From: Ophiosphaerella korrae | Lineage: Eukaryota; Ascomycota; Dothideomycetes; Pleosporales; Phaeosphaeriaceae | Assembly (NCBI GenBank): GCA_028456385.1 | Contig: JALNQF010000296.1 | Coordinates: 1-51,391 of the forward strand | Reading direction: 5' to 3' | DNA length: 51,391 nt | Shown here: positions 1-12,600 of the stretch, one piece after another | Numbering within the stretch: the stretch's first letter is position 1 | Layout of the letters: every line of letters begins with the position of its first letter | The notes under the pieces: generated by a model | Databases searched by the model: none | What the model saw: only the letters and a program-made list of their open reading frames with translations | What the model was told of the DNA's origin: nothing | Program-made: the position numbers and the translations under genes

Positions 1-277
1 AATCTAATTAAAGTATTAGTTATAATACTCTATTAAGATAAAAAGTAAAGAAAAGATTAAATATAATAGTTTATAAAGGTCTATTAATATTTCTATATAC
101 TTACTATCTAGTATTTATTTCTAAGTACTTACTCTAGAGTATTTACTTTAGAGTACTTATTCTAAAGTATTTACTCTAGAGTATTTACTACTAAATAGTT
201 ATATATTTTACTATACTATATTTCTTAGCCTAATTATATATAATATAATAGTTTACCTACTACTTAGTATTATAATA
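1..277 (-). repeat. Partial LTR (3' LTR) of element B
   Basis: It matches 20373-20618 with a few indels in a short internal repeat built on CTAGAGTATTTACT. Both copies end in GTATTATAATA, the reverse complement of a TG-to-TA mutated LTR start. The outer end lies outside the window. Confidence 0.75.
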
Positions 278-985
278 CTATCTCTCTTTCTTATACTAGG
301 TTTATCTTTAGGCCTAAGCTTCTATTAGCTAGGTCTAGCTTATAAGTAGTTTACTCTACTTTTTAGTTTAAAACTATTTTACTATAATATTACCTCCTCT
401 ATAATTTTATAAACTTAATCTTTTATTAAAAATCTTTACTATAAACTATATTTTAGAAATACTTTATCTATATTTTTTTTTTAGGTATTCTTTACTTTAT
501 TATACTAGATTCTACTCTAAAGTATACTAAGTATACTTATATAAAGTATTTCTATATTAGTATAACTTAAAAGTCTCTTAATTAAACTTATAAAAAGTTC
601 TATAAAAAAGTTAATAATAATAAAAAACTTTTTACTATTATTATTACTTATTTAGTATATAATAAAAAAATATTAAAATCTAATATAGAGTATACTTATT
701 ATAAAGCTTTATACTTAGTATTAGAGTTAAAGTAAGAAATTAATAAGGTTTTAGTATAAGTTTTTAACTATTCTACTACTACTATTAATATTACCTCTTC
801 TTTTACTATCTAGTCTACTATTAGCTTATTAGATAAATTTATTATAACTAAAAGTACTTTATAGGCTCTATATAGTTAGATTTATTATAAAACTTTTTTT
901 AACTAATATATCTATTATATCTTAGCTATAGCTTTATATATCCTATATATCTTAGTATATTATACTTATTTCTTACTTTCTTAAG
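278..985 (-). pseudogene. 3' end of element B polyprotein, RIP-destroyed
   Basis: This minus-strand stretch lies between the polypurine tract of B and the insertion point of A2. It should hold the C-terminal part of the integrase region, but RIP damage is too strong for me to assign a domain. CA and TG dinucleotides are essentially absent. It continues at 15055 after removal of A2 and one copy of the TATCT duplication. Confidence 0.5.
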
Positions 986-990
986 TATCT

Positions 991-1420
991 TATAATAGGC
1001 CTCTTATTATTAACTACTAGAGACTATTCTTAAGAAGTTAGTAGATTAAAAGTTAATAATAAAAGTTTATATTAGAATCTATAATAACTATAAATAATAG
1101 AAGATATTTTATAACTATCTTATATTAGTATTCTATAGTTAAAAGATTAAATTACTAATACTATCTTAATAATATATATCCTACTAACTATATACTTATT
1201 ATAATTTATTAATCTATAGTTACTAAAACTAATAGATTATAAATTACTTTAATCTATAATCTACTAGTACTAAGAGTTTATAGATTATAGATTATTCTAG
1301 GTATTCTAATTATATATAGCCTCTAAGTTAAGTTTATATTCTTTAGAGTTATATAAGTCTAAGTTAATTATAGTAAAGCTAATTAGTTTTATCTATAGTT
1401 CTCTTATTACTATTATAATA
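991..1420 (-). repeat. 3' LTR of A2
   Basis: 430 bp, equal in length to the partner at 14620-15049. Its ends read TA...TA where the family has TG...CA. It is preceded by target duplication TATCT at 986-990 and followed by a pyrimidine stretch (polypurine on the minus strand). Confidence 0.9.
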
Positions 1421-2628
1421 CTATCTCTTCTTTTAGATAAGTCTTTATTTATCTATCTTAGAGCTAAAGTTATTAACTTACTTTATTTATTAATTTATAG
1501 TTCTTTATTACTCTCTATAGTTATTTTATTTATATATTATTACTACCTTCTTACTAATTACGTATTATATAATAGTATTAAGATATTTCTTTATTTTTAT
1601 TATACTTCTCTTAAGTTAAACCCTAAGTCTCTTCTTTATATTATTTCTATAAATAATAGTAGAGCTTATAAAGTATATATTTATATAAATATATATAGTT
1701 CTTATAATATATTTAGTGTCTCTCTTTTAGAGTATACGTTTATTATACTTATTTTTATATCTAGGCTTAATAATAATAGAGAAAGCTATTAACTAGACTT
1801 AAAAGAAATTACTATCTTAAATTATAGAGGCTAAAGCTAAGTATAAGTAGATCTAGAAGCTTACGTAGAGTAAGCTAGTAAAGAATTAAGCTTACTTCTC
1901 TTATCTTTATAAGATAAAAGTATTAAATAATAAAAAATTAGCTAAATAGTTAGTAGCTTTAGAAGCTAAACTAGACTTAGATAAAGCGTTTAGTATTATT
2001 ATAGTAGATTTTATATTATATAATCTTATTATCTCTCTATCTAGTAGTAGTAATATTAGTTCTCTTAGTTTACTACTAAGTATTCTAGAGAGTTTTAACT
2101 TTAGAAGTCCTTTAGTTTTTTAGAGTAATTAAAGTTATCTTTTAGTTTTTATATTCTTTCTTATAGTTATCCTTTTTTATCTATTTTTATCTATTCTACT
2201 AAGTAGTAGTTTCTTCTATTATAGAACTAGTACTATAGAATTTCTTTAACTTCTTACTTTTCTTATTCTCTATATATATCTACTTTATATACTAGTAGTT
2301 TTACTTCTTATAGTACTTATTCTAGTAGAGCTACGTAGAATATTAGGTATATCTTTATCTTATTTAGTAGCTTTAATTTAAATATAACTAGTGTAACTTT
2401 GTTTTTAATTTTATATAGTCTTATTTTAATATAGTTTAATTTTAAACTTAGTTACTTACTCTTAATATTTTTCTATACTAACTATACTTTTTCTCTCTCT
2501 TTAAATTAAAGTCTTTTTTTATATTTTTTATTATAGTACTTTACTATTTAATTTTATAAGAATTCTATATCTTATCTTAGTTAGTTATATATATCTTTAA
2601 GTCTATTAGCGAAGTTTTCTCTTCTTAG
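1421..2628 (-). pseudogene. 3' part of A2 gag-pol: integrase end, chromodomain and extension
   Basis: Minus-strand continuation of the A2 polyprotein, separated from the rest by A1. It corresponds to A1 positions about 8030-9211. The reading frame after the chromodomain region aligns residue by residue with that of A1, with several stops at the same glutamine-type positions. The last five bases (2624-2628, CTTAG) are the left copy of the A1 target duplication. Confidence 0.7.
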
Positions 2629-3069
2629 TATTATAGTAGTAACAAGGGAAAGCTAATTTAAACTAATTAGCCCTACTACAGATAATAACAATATATACAA
2701 CCTATAGGGCAACGAACTTAACTAGGAAGCTAACTACAATAGGGACACGTAATAAATTCGTAATTTATAATCTTAGTAAATATAAAGTATAAATTTATAC
2801 ACGTAATAAATTTACAATTCGCGATCTTAGTAAATACAAAGTATAAAGCTAGCTAAAAAGTATAGGTATATAGTTAGTAGTAATACGCATTATTAAGATA
2901 GTATTAGTAATTTAATCCTTTAACTATAGAACGCTAATACAAGATAGTTACAAAATATCTTCTATTATTTATAGTTATTATAGATTCTAATATAAACTTT
3001 TGTTATTATCTCTTAATCTACTAACCCCCTAGATAGGTACCTATAGTTAACAATAGGAGGCCTATTATA
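2629..3069 (+). repeat. 5' LTR of A1
   Basis: 441 bp, starting TATTATAGTAGTAAC (TG mutated to TA) and ending CCTATTATA. The matching LTR of A4 keeps the original TGTTATAG...TTACA ends. The sequence TAGCTATTAC at 3081-3090, 11 bases inside, could be a primer-binding site whose TGG became TAG; this is weak. Confidence 0.9.
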
Positions 3070-3130
3070 CTTTACTAATCTAGCTATTACAAGAAGTAAA
3101 GCGTAAGTAACGTATAGTCTAGCTAATATA

Positions 3131-6100
3131 ATAGTAGAAAGTTTAACTAAAATAAGTAAAGCCCCTAAGAGTAGTTATAAGTCTAATAGTACTACATAGG
3201 AAATAATTAAAGACTAAATTAATAATCTAATCTTAGATAAAGAAGATATAAAGATAGTAATTAACGCTTTAGAAATATAAAATAAAGAACTATAGGATTA
3301 CGTAAAATAGAACAAGGTATAGATTAAAGCTATTATTAAAGAGTAAAATTAAATAGAGCTAATTATATAACGCCTAGTAATAAGTACTATAAAGAAACTA
3401 CTTAAGATACCTATCTTTAAGAAGTTTAATAAGATAAGAGAGAAACTAAGACTCTTTATTACTTTAGCTTAACTCTAGATAGATATACAAGTACTATACT
3501 TTAATATAGAAGAAAAGAAGGTAATATATATTAGATTACACTTTAAAGAAGACGTAATAAGATAGTATAAGCCCTACTAGATAGACTATACAATATATTC
3601 TCTAATAACCTAGAAGAATAAAACAAGAGCTATTTTTAGAAGTTATAAATACTTTACTAAATAAATAAGAGTAGTATTTAGAGATATAGATATTACCTAA
3701 TAAGCTAAAGAATAGCTAGAAAAGCTTATATAGAATTAGAGTATTCTAAAGTATATATTATAATTTAAGTAACTATCCTAAAATATAGAATAGAACAAGT
3801 TAGCCTTAATATTATAATTTAAACAAGGACTTAACTTAAAGATCTAATACAAGATAATATATATAGAAAAACTATAAATACTAGAAGCTCTAAAGTAACA
3901 AGTAATATAGATTAATAATAATCTTTAAGAATAGAAGAAAAACAAATATAGGAGTTACGTCTAGAACTAAGATAAAGGAGACCCTATAATCCTTAATACT
4001 AATAAGGATAAAAGAAAAAGGAAGAATAAAGACTTTACGTACTTTAACTATAGTAAGAAGAGCTACTATGCGAAAGACTACTAATTATAAAAGAAGAAGG
4101 AGATAGTATACTATAAATATAGAAAACTAGGACACTTTATAAAAGACTACAAGAATAAGGACCTAAAGAAAGAAACTTAGTTAAAAATAACTAAGAAAAA
4201 GAAGGAAGTACTATAAGTATAGGCTAAACCTTAAGAAAAGGTAGCTAGGAGTAAAGAAATATAATATATAATACTCTATTAAACCTTTTATTATAAAGAT
4301 AACTACTATATATATCTTTCTAGTAAGTAAGGAGTAAGATACTTCCTATAATAAAGATATAGAGTAGTAGTAATAAAAGAAAGAATAAAAGCTTAGCTAG
4401 AAGAAATAGCCTAAGTAATAGACTTACTAATAGAAGACTTAGAAGGGGAAGAACCTCTAGTACTATTAATCTAGGCTAAAGGACTAGTACTAGATAAAGA
4501 GACTACTATAGCTTCCTCTAAAAGACTACAAGAAAGCAAGAAATAGGTTAGTATAAGAAGAATAAAGTATACCTAGCTAATAATATATAGCTATAATAGC
4601 TATATAATAATAGATATAGAGGAACGTAATAAAAAATAGAAGTTTATTTAAAAATACTTACTAGTTATAAGTATAGAGGAAGCGTATAAAGACTAAAAAG
4701 AATATAATCCTAAAGAAATAAAGTTTATACTATTTTAAAAATAGATAAAGTAATATATAGTTATAGTAAGAAGAATACTTATATAAAAAAAATAGTAGTA
4801 CCTTACTAGAAGAACGCGATAGATTAACAAAGCCTATATACTAAGAGTACTAGTAGTGTACTATATCCTAACAATAGATACACCTAGAAAAGATAAGTAC
4901 TAGGAAGGGGATAACAAAATAATAGATCTAAGATATCTAGTATATTTTAAAGTATTATAGATATTATACCTAGAAAAAAATTGCGTTATATATAGAAACC
5001 CTAAAGTAAATAATAGTATATAGCTTATAAGAAGAAAAGGCTACAACTATATAAGAGTAATTATAGTAGAAGATATCTAAAGATAAGAGATAATCCTAGA
5101 AGATAGATACGTAGTAGTAAGACTTAGCCTAAAACTATTAAAGAAATACGTCTAAAGAGGACTATAGTATAAATATATATATAATAAATACCTAAAATAC
5201 AAAGAATATAAACTTAAGATAGGGCTATAGCCTTAAAAAGATAGATAATTTACAAAAAAGCCTAAATAAGAATAGTTAGAAGGTATAAGAGGCCTATATA
5301 TTATAAAAACAAGTATATACTAAGGAAAGAAAGTATAACTAATAATTAATAGTAGAGCTACAAAGAACTTTATATTAAAGAAGTTTGTAGAAATATAAGG
5401 AATAAAGTATATAATAAAGAAATACCCTTAATAACTAAGTATAATTAAAAGAAAACTATTCTAAGAACCTATTAGGTTCGAGACAGTTCTCTCTATACTT
5501 AAATTAGAAGAGATAATAATAAAAAATATAGTTATAGATATAATAACAATTAATAACAAACAAGATATAATATTAGGAATACTATAGTTATAAATAACTA
5601 ACCTGTATATTAATTAGAGAATAGGAAAAATTAGTTATAGTAAAACTAATACGCTAAAAGCTAATATAAGTACTTATAAAGGAGAATTCCTAGAAGAATA
5701 TAAGAAATAAGAAGAATAGCTTATAGAGCTAGAAGACTACTTTCTAGAATATTAACTATAGGACTTAGTAATAGAACTAAAAGAAAGAAGAAACTTAAGA
5801 TAGAGCCTAGTCTACTAAAAAATAGAAGAAAAATCTAAGATTAAATAAGCGTTTATTTAGACTACAATAAAAAAAAGGATAGATAAGAGAATCTAAATCC
5901 TTAGTAGTAAATAGACTTATATTTATAGATAAAAAAAGAATAAATAATAAAAGGCCCTACGTAGATTTTAGAAAAACTAACGTAATTATAAACAAGAACT
6001 AATACTTACTACTATAAATAGATAGAATATAAGATAGACTATAAAAAGTAAAGATCTTTACAAAGCTAGATATCTAAAACGCCTACTATTAGATTAGAAT

Positions 6101-9100
6101 TAAAGAAGGTAATAAATAGAAAATAGCGTTTAGAATATAGTATAGACTATATAAATACTTAGTTATGCTGTTTAGCTTAATAAATACACTAGTAGCATTC
6201 TAAGAAAGGATTAATATAGTACTAAGAGAGTACTTAGATATATTTATATTTATATACTTAGACAATATCCTTATATTCTTAGAAATAGAGGAAGAATATG
6301 TATAATATATACATAAAGTACTAAAGAAACTAGTAGAAAATAAACTATTTCTTAAAATAAGAAAATACGAATTCTATATAAAGGAAATAGATTTCCTTAG
6401 ATTTATTATTAAACTAGGAAAAATCAAGATTAACCTAGAAAAGATTAGATTAATTAACAAATAGCTAACACTAAAAAACCTAAAAGAAGTATAATAATTT
6501 TATAGGCTAGCTAACTTTTATAGAAAGTTAATAGTAAGATAGTCTAAAGATATAGAACTAATAACAAGACTTATAAAAAAGGACACGTTATTTAAATAGA
6601 TAAAGGAATATAATAAAGTATTTAATAAGATTAAAAAGAAGTTTATAGAAAACCTAGTTATTAGAATATATAACCTAGACTTACTAGTAATAGTAAAAAT
6701 AGACGTATCTAATTTAGTCTATAGAATAGTACTAATATAAGAAGACCTAGAGACTAAAAAGGAATACTTAGTTAAATACTTCTCTATAAAAATAAAGATA
6801 GTAGAACTTAACTACTTAATCTATAATAAGGAGATACTAGTAATCTATAAAGTATTTAAACAATAGAGAGTATACTTACAAAGAGTAAAATACTAGACAA
6901 AGGTCTATATAGACTATAAGAATCTTATAGGATTTATAACAAATAAGGAATTATTGTAATACTATATAAGATAGTAGGAATTCCTATTAATATTTAATAT
7001 AGAAATTATATATATAAAAGGGAAAGATAATTAGTTTATAGACGCTCTTAGTAGAAGACTAGACTTATAAGAAGAAGTAAGCGCTACTAGTATAGTCTTA
7101 GTTAAAAATAAAGAAGGATATTTAGTCCTAAATACACCTAAAATAGCTACAATACTTAAAAGAAAGAGTAGCGAGCTAGATAAATAGATTTAGAAAATAA
7201 TACAAGAAGTATCTAAAGAAATAGAGAAACTAGAAATCTATTAAGGACTTGTATAAGTATATAGAAGAACGTATATCCTAAAGAAAATCTAAAGAGAATT
7301 TATATAATAGTTTTACAAACTACTAGTATATAGATACTAAGAGATTAATAAGACTCTAGATAAGATACTATAAGATTACTATATCCTAAAAGTAAGATAA
7401 CTAGTAATAGAGGTACTAAGAGACTATATAGAATGTTAGAGAAATAAGTATAATAGATACGCACTATATAAAATATTATAACTAGTAAAAGTACTAGAAT
7501 AACTATAAAGAGTTATTATAATAGACTTTATTATAAAGTTACTAAAGTGTAAAGACTTAATATTAGGAGTTAAATATAATAGAATCCTAATAATAGTAGA
7601 TAAATTTATAAAGTATATATACTTTAGACTATATAAAGAAAGAAGTAGGATAGAAGTTACTATATACTAGGTTCTAGGAACTATAATTAGTTAATATAGA
7701 CTACTAGATAAAATTATTATAGATAGAGATATAAGATTTATATTAAAACTATAGGAAATAATAACTGCGTAATTAGGAATTAAGTACGTAATATCTATAG
7801 TATATTACCTATAGATAGATAGATAATTAGAACGAATAAATTAGATAGTAGAATAGTATCTAAGATACTACTTTAACTACAACTAAAATAACTAGGTATA
7901 GCTACTACCTATAGTATAGTTAGTATATAACAGCGTAAAGAATATAATAATAAGAGTATTACCTTTCTTTATAAACTATAGATTTGAACCTAATATATAC
8001 TAAACACTAAGAAACTAGATATCTTAGTCTCTAAGAAGAGAAAACTTCGCTAATAGACTTAAAAATATATATAACTAACTAAGATAGGACGTAAAATTCC
8101 TATACAATTAGATAGTAAAGTATTATAATAAGAAATATAAAAGAGGACCCTAATTTAGAGAGAGAGAAAAAGTATAGTTAGTATAGAAGAATATTAAAAG
8201 TAAACAGCCTAGCTTAAAACTAGACTACGTTAAGATAAGACTATATAAAATTAAGAAGAAAATCTTACTAGTTATATTTAAACTAAAACTACTAAATAAA
8301 ATAAAGATATACTTAACCTTCTACGTAGCACTACTTAAAATAGTACTATAGAACGTAGAACTACTAGTATATAAAGTAGATATATATAGAGAATAAGAAG
8401 AATAGGAAGTTAAAAAAATTCTATAATACTAGTTCTATAATAGTAAGAACTACTACCTAGTAGAATAGATAGGTATAGACGAGAAAGGATAACTATAGGA
8501 GAAAATATAGGAACTAGAAGATAACCTTAACTACTCTAAGAAACTAGAGAACTTCTAAAATTAAAACCTTCTAAAGCGCCTTGTAGCAAATTAAGAAAAC
8601 TAATAATACTACTACTAGATAGAGAGGCGTTAAGAACGTCTAATGTAATAAGAGCTAGAGTAGCCTAAACTATATCTTTAAGGTCTATCTTAGCCTCTAA
8701 GGTATAAGACTATTTAGATAATTTAGTGTTATTATAAGCTTTTATGTTATAAAAACGCTTAATATAAGAATAAAGATTTACTAGCTTATAAAGAGTTAGC
8801 TTATACTTAGCTTTAGCTACTATAAGCTATAATAATAGTATCTCTTAAGCTTAGTTAATAGCTCGCTCTATATAACTTAGTAAGAAAAGACTATATAGAA
8901 ATTAAATACTTATACTCTATAAGAGAAACGCTAGATAGTGTGTACTTATATTAAATATTAGCTAGAATATACTTATTATAGTGTTTACTATCCTTTAAAG
9001 ATATAAAGTACGTAAGTTTTAGCTAAGTATAACAAGAGTAAGGAAATATTTTAACTCTATTACGAGTAATATAAGTAATAAGAAGAAGTTTATTATAATT

Positions 9101-9211
9101 AGAATGTAAAGATATAGAGAATAATAAAGAACTAGAGATAAATAAAGAAACTAGACTAATAACTTTAGGCCTAAGATAGAGAAATAAGAACCTGCCTAAA
9201 GAGGAGAATAG
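3131..9211 (+). pseudogene. RIP-inactivated gag-pol of A1
   Basis: The gag frame starts near 3131, where ATA stands in place of ATG. Two tandem CCHC knuckles (4040-4081 and 4109-4150) have all or most cysteines turned to tyrosine (TGY to TAY), and the first also has its histidine changed. The RT motif YLDNILIF is at 6255-6278. The RNase H region (about 6680-6900) has the family pattern of acidic residue, YFS and a KE-type motif. The integrase (about 7290-8250) shows the core aspartates and a DRQLERINQ segment. The chromodomain is at about 8389-8555 with the YYLVEW-like core. Stops are TAA or TAG. Gag and pol are one base out of register here but in the same frame in A4, so A1 carries a net single-base insertion. 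The frame then stays open, apart from RIP stops, to the polypurine tract. Confidence 0.85.
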
Positions 9212-9652
9212 TATTATAGTAGTAATAAGAGAAAGCTAATTTAAACTAATTAGCTCTACTATAGATAATAATAATATATACGACCTATAGGGTAATAAAC
9301 TTAACTAGGAAGCTAACTATAATAGGGACACGTAATAAATTTGTAATTTATAATCTTAGTAAATATAAAGTATAAATTCGTGTACGTAATAAATTTGTAA
9401 TTTGCAATCTTAGTAAATATAAAGTACAAAGCTAGCTAAGAAGTATAGGTATATAGTTAGTAGTAATACGTATTATTAAGATAGTATTAGCAATTTAATC
9501 CTTTAACTATAGAACGCTAATATAAGATAGTTACAAAATATCTTCTATTATTTATAGTTATTATAGATCCTAACACGAACTTTTGTTATTATCTCTTAAT
9601 CTACTAACTTCCTAGATAGGTACCTATAGTTAACAACAGGAGGCCTATTATA
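9212..9652 (+). repeat. 3' LTR of A1
   Basis: 441 bp, same length as the 5' LTR, preceded by the polypurine tract AAAGAGGAGAATAG and followed by target duplication CTTAG (9653-9657). It differs from the 5' LTR mostly by transitions, as expected after RIP. Confidence 0.9.
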
Positions 9653-12600
9653 CTTAGAGACTAAGATATCTAATTTCTTAGTATCTAGTATATATTAGGC
9701 TTAAATCTATAGTTTATAAAGAAAAGTAATACTTTTATTACTATATTCTTTACGCTATTATATACTAACTATACTATAAGTAGTAGTTATACTTAATTAT
9801 TCTAGTTATAGTTAAAGTAGTATCTTAAGTACTATTCTACTATCTAATTTATTTATTCTAATTATTTATCTATTTATAAATAATATACTGTAGATATTAT
9901 ATATTATATTCTTAATTACGTTATTATTATTCTCTATAGTTTTAATATAAATTATATATCTCTATCTATAATAATCTTATTTAGTAGACTATATTAACTA
10001 ATTATAGTTTCTAGAACTTAGTATATAGTAACTTCTATCCTACTTTTCTCTTTATATAGTCTAAAGTATAAGTACTTTATAAGTTTATTTACTATTATTA
10101 AAATTCTATTATATTTAATCCTTAATATTAGGTCTTTAGACTTAAGTAACTTAATAATAAAGTCTATTGTAATAACTCTTTATAGTTATTCTAATACTTC
10201 TACTAGTTATAACGTCTTATATAGTATATATCTACTATATTTATTTTTTTAGTATTTTATATAGTCTTGTAGTACTTCTATTACTAGTTATTTTACTTTT
10301 TAAAATATAGTAATCTTATAGTAGTTTATCTAATATTTTATTAATACTTTAATAACTATATACTAGTAATTTATAAAATTATTATATAAATTCTCTTTAT
10401 ATTTTCTTTAATATATATATTCTTCTATAAGCTTATATAAATCCTTCTTAGATTTCTAGTTTTTTTATTTCTTTAGATATTTCTTACGTTATTTTCTAAA
10501 TCTATTTATCTAGCTCGCTACTTATTCTTTTAAGTATTATAGCTATCTTAAGTATATTTAAGACTAAGTATCCTTCTTTATTCTTAACTAGAACTATACT
10601 AGTAGCGTTTACTTTTTCTTATAAGTCTAGTCTTCTACTAAAGGTATCTATAAACTAATTATCTTTTCTTTTTATATATATAATTTCTATATTAAAAGTT
10701 AATATAAATTCCTACTATCTTATATAGTATTATAATAATTCTTTATTTATTATAAATCTTATAAGATTCTTATAGTCTATATAAACCTTTATCTAATATT
10801 TTACTCTTTATAAGTATACTCTCTATTATTTAAATACTTTATAGATTACTAGTATTTCTTTATTATAGATTAAGTAATTAAGTTCTACTATTTTTATTTT
10901 CTTAGAGAAGTATTTAACTAAATATTCTTTTCTAGTCTCTAGGTCTTCTTATATTAGTACTATTCTATAGACTAAATTAGATGTATTTATTTTTACTACT
11001 ACTAGTAAGTCTAAGTTATATATTCTAATAACTAAGTTTTTTATAAACTTCTTCTTAATCTTATTAAATACTTTATTATATTCTTTTATTTATTTAAATA
11101 GTGTATCTTTCTTTATAAGTCTTATTATTAGTTCTATATCTTTAGACTATCTTACTATTAACTTTTTATAAAAGTTAGCTAGCCTATAAAATTATTATAC
11201 TTCTTTTAGGTTTTTTAGTATTAGCTATTTATTAATTAATTTAATCTTTTCTAGGTTAATCTTAATTTTTCCTAGTTTAATAATAAATCTAAGGAAATCT
11301 ATTTCTTTTATATAGAACTTGTATTTTCTTATCTTAAGAAATAACTTATTTTTTACTAGTTTCTCTAGTACTTTGTATATATATTATACGTGTTCTTCCT
11401 CTATTTCTAAGAATATAAAGATATTATCTAGGTATATAAATATAAATATATCTAAGTACTCTCTTAGTACTATATTAATTCTTTTTTAGAATACTACTAG
11501 TACGTTTATTAAACTAAATAGTATAACTAAGTATTTATATAGTTTATACTATATTCTAAACGCTATTTTCTACTTATTACCTTCTTTAATTCTAATTTAG
11601 TAGTAAGTATTCTAGATATCTAGCTTTATAAAGATTTTTACTCTTTATAGTCTATCTTGTATTCTATCTATTTATAGTAGTAAGTACTAGTTCTTATTTA
11701 TAATTATATTAGTTTTCTTAAAATCTATATAAAGTCTTTTATTACTTATTCTTTTCTTATCTATAAATATAAGTCTATACACTACTAGAGATTTAGATTC
11801 TTTTATCTATCTCTTTTCTATTATATCTTAGATAAATATTTATTTAATTTTAGATTCTTCTATTTTTCTATAGACTAGGCTCTAGCTTATATTTTTATCT
11901 TCTTTTAGCTTTATTACTAAGTCCTATAGTTAATATTCTAGAAGATAATCTTTTAGCTCTATAAGCTATTTTTCCTATTTCTTATATTCTTTAGAAAACT
12001 TTCCTTTATAAGTGCTTATATTAGCCTTTAATATATCTATTCTATAGTATTTAAATTTTCTTATTCTCTAATTAATATATAGGTTAGTTATTTATAACTA
12101 TAGTATACTTAATATTATATCTTATTTATTATTAATTGTTATTATATCTAGAACTATATTTTTAATTTCTAGTCCTTCTAACCTTAGTATTAAAAGTACT
12201 ATCTTAAACTATATAGGTTTCTAGAATAGTTTTCTTTTAATTATACTTAGTTGTTAAGGGTATTGTTTTATTCTATATCTTATTCCTTATATTTCTATAA
12301 ACTTTATTAATATAAAGTTCCTTATAGCTCTACTATTAATTATTAATTATACTTTCTTTTCTTAGTATATACTTATTTTTGTAATATATAAGCTTTTTAC
12401 GCCTTCTAGCCTTTTTTACTTAGATAACTTTATAAATTATTTATCTTTTTAAGGCTATAGCTTTACTTTAAGTTTATATTCTTTATATTTTAGATATTTA
12501 TTATTTATATATTTATACTATAGTCTTCCTTAAACGTATTTCTTTATTAGTTTAGGTCTAGGCCTTACTACTACGTATCTATCTTCTAGAATTATTTTTT

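Larger units (their letters stand above)
2629..9652 (+). mobile_element. Chromovirus-type Ty3/Gypsy retrotransposon A1, complete 7024 bp, innermost of the nest
   Basis: Both LTRs are 441 bp and the element is bounded by the 5-bp duplication CTTAG (2624-2628 and 9653-9657). Joining the flanks with one CTTAG restores the A2 sequence seen uninterrupted within A1 itself near 8020-8045 (opposite strand). RIP is moderate: many CA and TG dinucleotides survive. Order of domains is gag with two zinc knuckles, protease region, RT, RNase H, integrase, chromodomain, then a further reading frame to the polypurine tract. It is youngest in the nest by position. Confidence 0.93.

Noticed and set aside
8600..9200. 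Antisense open frame in A1, A2 and A4 opposite the end of pol, with few stops
   Set aside because: It is conserved between copies, but the sense frame over the same bases aligns better in amino acids and is continuous with pol, so the antisense openness is best explained as its shadow.
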